A stretch of 13,069 nt of DNA, from NCBI GenBank assembly GCA_016183835.1, contig JACPDV010000355.1, positions 1 through 13,069 of the forward strand, written 5' to 3'. This document shows positions 13,030 to 13,069 of the stretch, piece after piece (within the stretch, counting starts at the first letter, position 1; each line of letters starts with the position of its first letter). The notes beneath the pieces were generated by a model. That model was not told the DNA's origin. It made no database searches and saw only the letters and a program-made list of their open reading frames with translations. Position numbers and translations under genes: made by a program. This DNA is from Armatimonadota bacterium. Its GTDB lineage: Bacteria; Armatimonadota; UBA10988.

Positions 13030-13069
13030 CCTGAGGCTCTTACCCACCAAGCCCACGCGGCTACACCCC

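Noticed and set aside
13036..13044. TAAGAG exactly 7 nt before the ATG at 13029 as a third leaderless -10 box
   Set aside because: It matches TATAAT at only three positions and lacks the final T; the spacing agreement alone is too weak, and upstream sequence is cut off.
1..13069. CRISPR array, tRNA, rRNA, transposase or prophage genes
   Set aside because: No repeat-spacer pattern, cloverleaf, rRNA signature or mobile-element protein was found on either strand.

Overview
This is a 13 kb window of very GC-rich bacterial chromosome, roughly 70% GC, with densely packed genes on both strands. The organism cannot be named with certainty. High GC, secreted beta-sandwich proteins with 'NxSFE...P.GW'-type N-termini, likely leaderless starts (a -10-like hexamer exactly 7 nt before an ATG), a Desulfovibrio-type short flavodoxin, and an intergenic hairpin repeat of a kind common in Armatimonadota, Planctomycetota and some deltaproteobacterial genomes all suggest an uncultured lineage of that sort. 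Armatimonadota is my best guess, at low confidence. No rRNA, tRNA, CRISPR array, insertion sequence or phage gene is visible.

Layout. (1) 1-1218, minus strand: a three-helix membrane protein, a hicB antitoxin, a hicA toxin gene interrupted by an amber stop at codon 9, and the start of a secreted protein that runs off the left edge. (2) 1219-1510: a divergent intergenic region. (3) 1511-6885, plus strand: a small Cys-rich exported protein; a 962-aa protein that joins an AAA-less Lon (S16) protease domain to a TPR-like region and several Ig-like domains; a divergent PLP aminotransferase; and, start-stop coupled to it, a metallophosphoesterase lipoprotein broken by an out-of-frame internal deletion. 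(4) 6899-8956, minus: a P1B-2 heavy-metal ATPase, divergent from (5) 9055-10128, plus: a secreted protein of two repeats, each with an EF-hand-like acidic loop. (6) 10131-10858, minus: a flavodoxin followed by a 78-aa His/Cys-cluster protein. (7) 10974-12167, plus: a MoeB/ThiF-rhodanese fusion that shares a repeat-containing divergent promoter region with the flavodoxin. (8) 12172-13029, minus: a Tat-exported metallophosphoesterase.

How the genes relate. Most are unrelated single genes or two-gene units. The likely co-transcribed groups are membrane protein-hicB-hicA', aminotransferase-phosphoesterase', and flavodoxin-small protein. Three convergent junctions have gaps of only 2, 4 and 13 nt, leaving no room for ordinary intrinsic terminators. 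The most novel object is the Lon-TPR-Ig protein at 1977-4865. It keeps a Ser-Lys dyad with the 43-residue spacing of E. coli Lon but has no ATPase domain, no substrate-recognition N domain and no visible export signal. Two genes, a toxin and a phosphoesterase, look inactivated.
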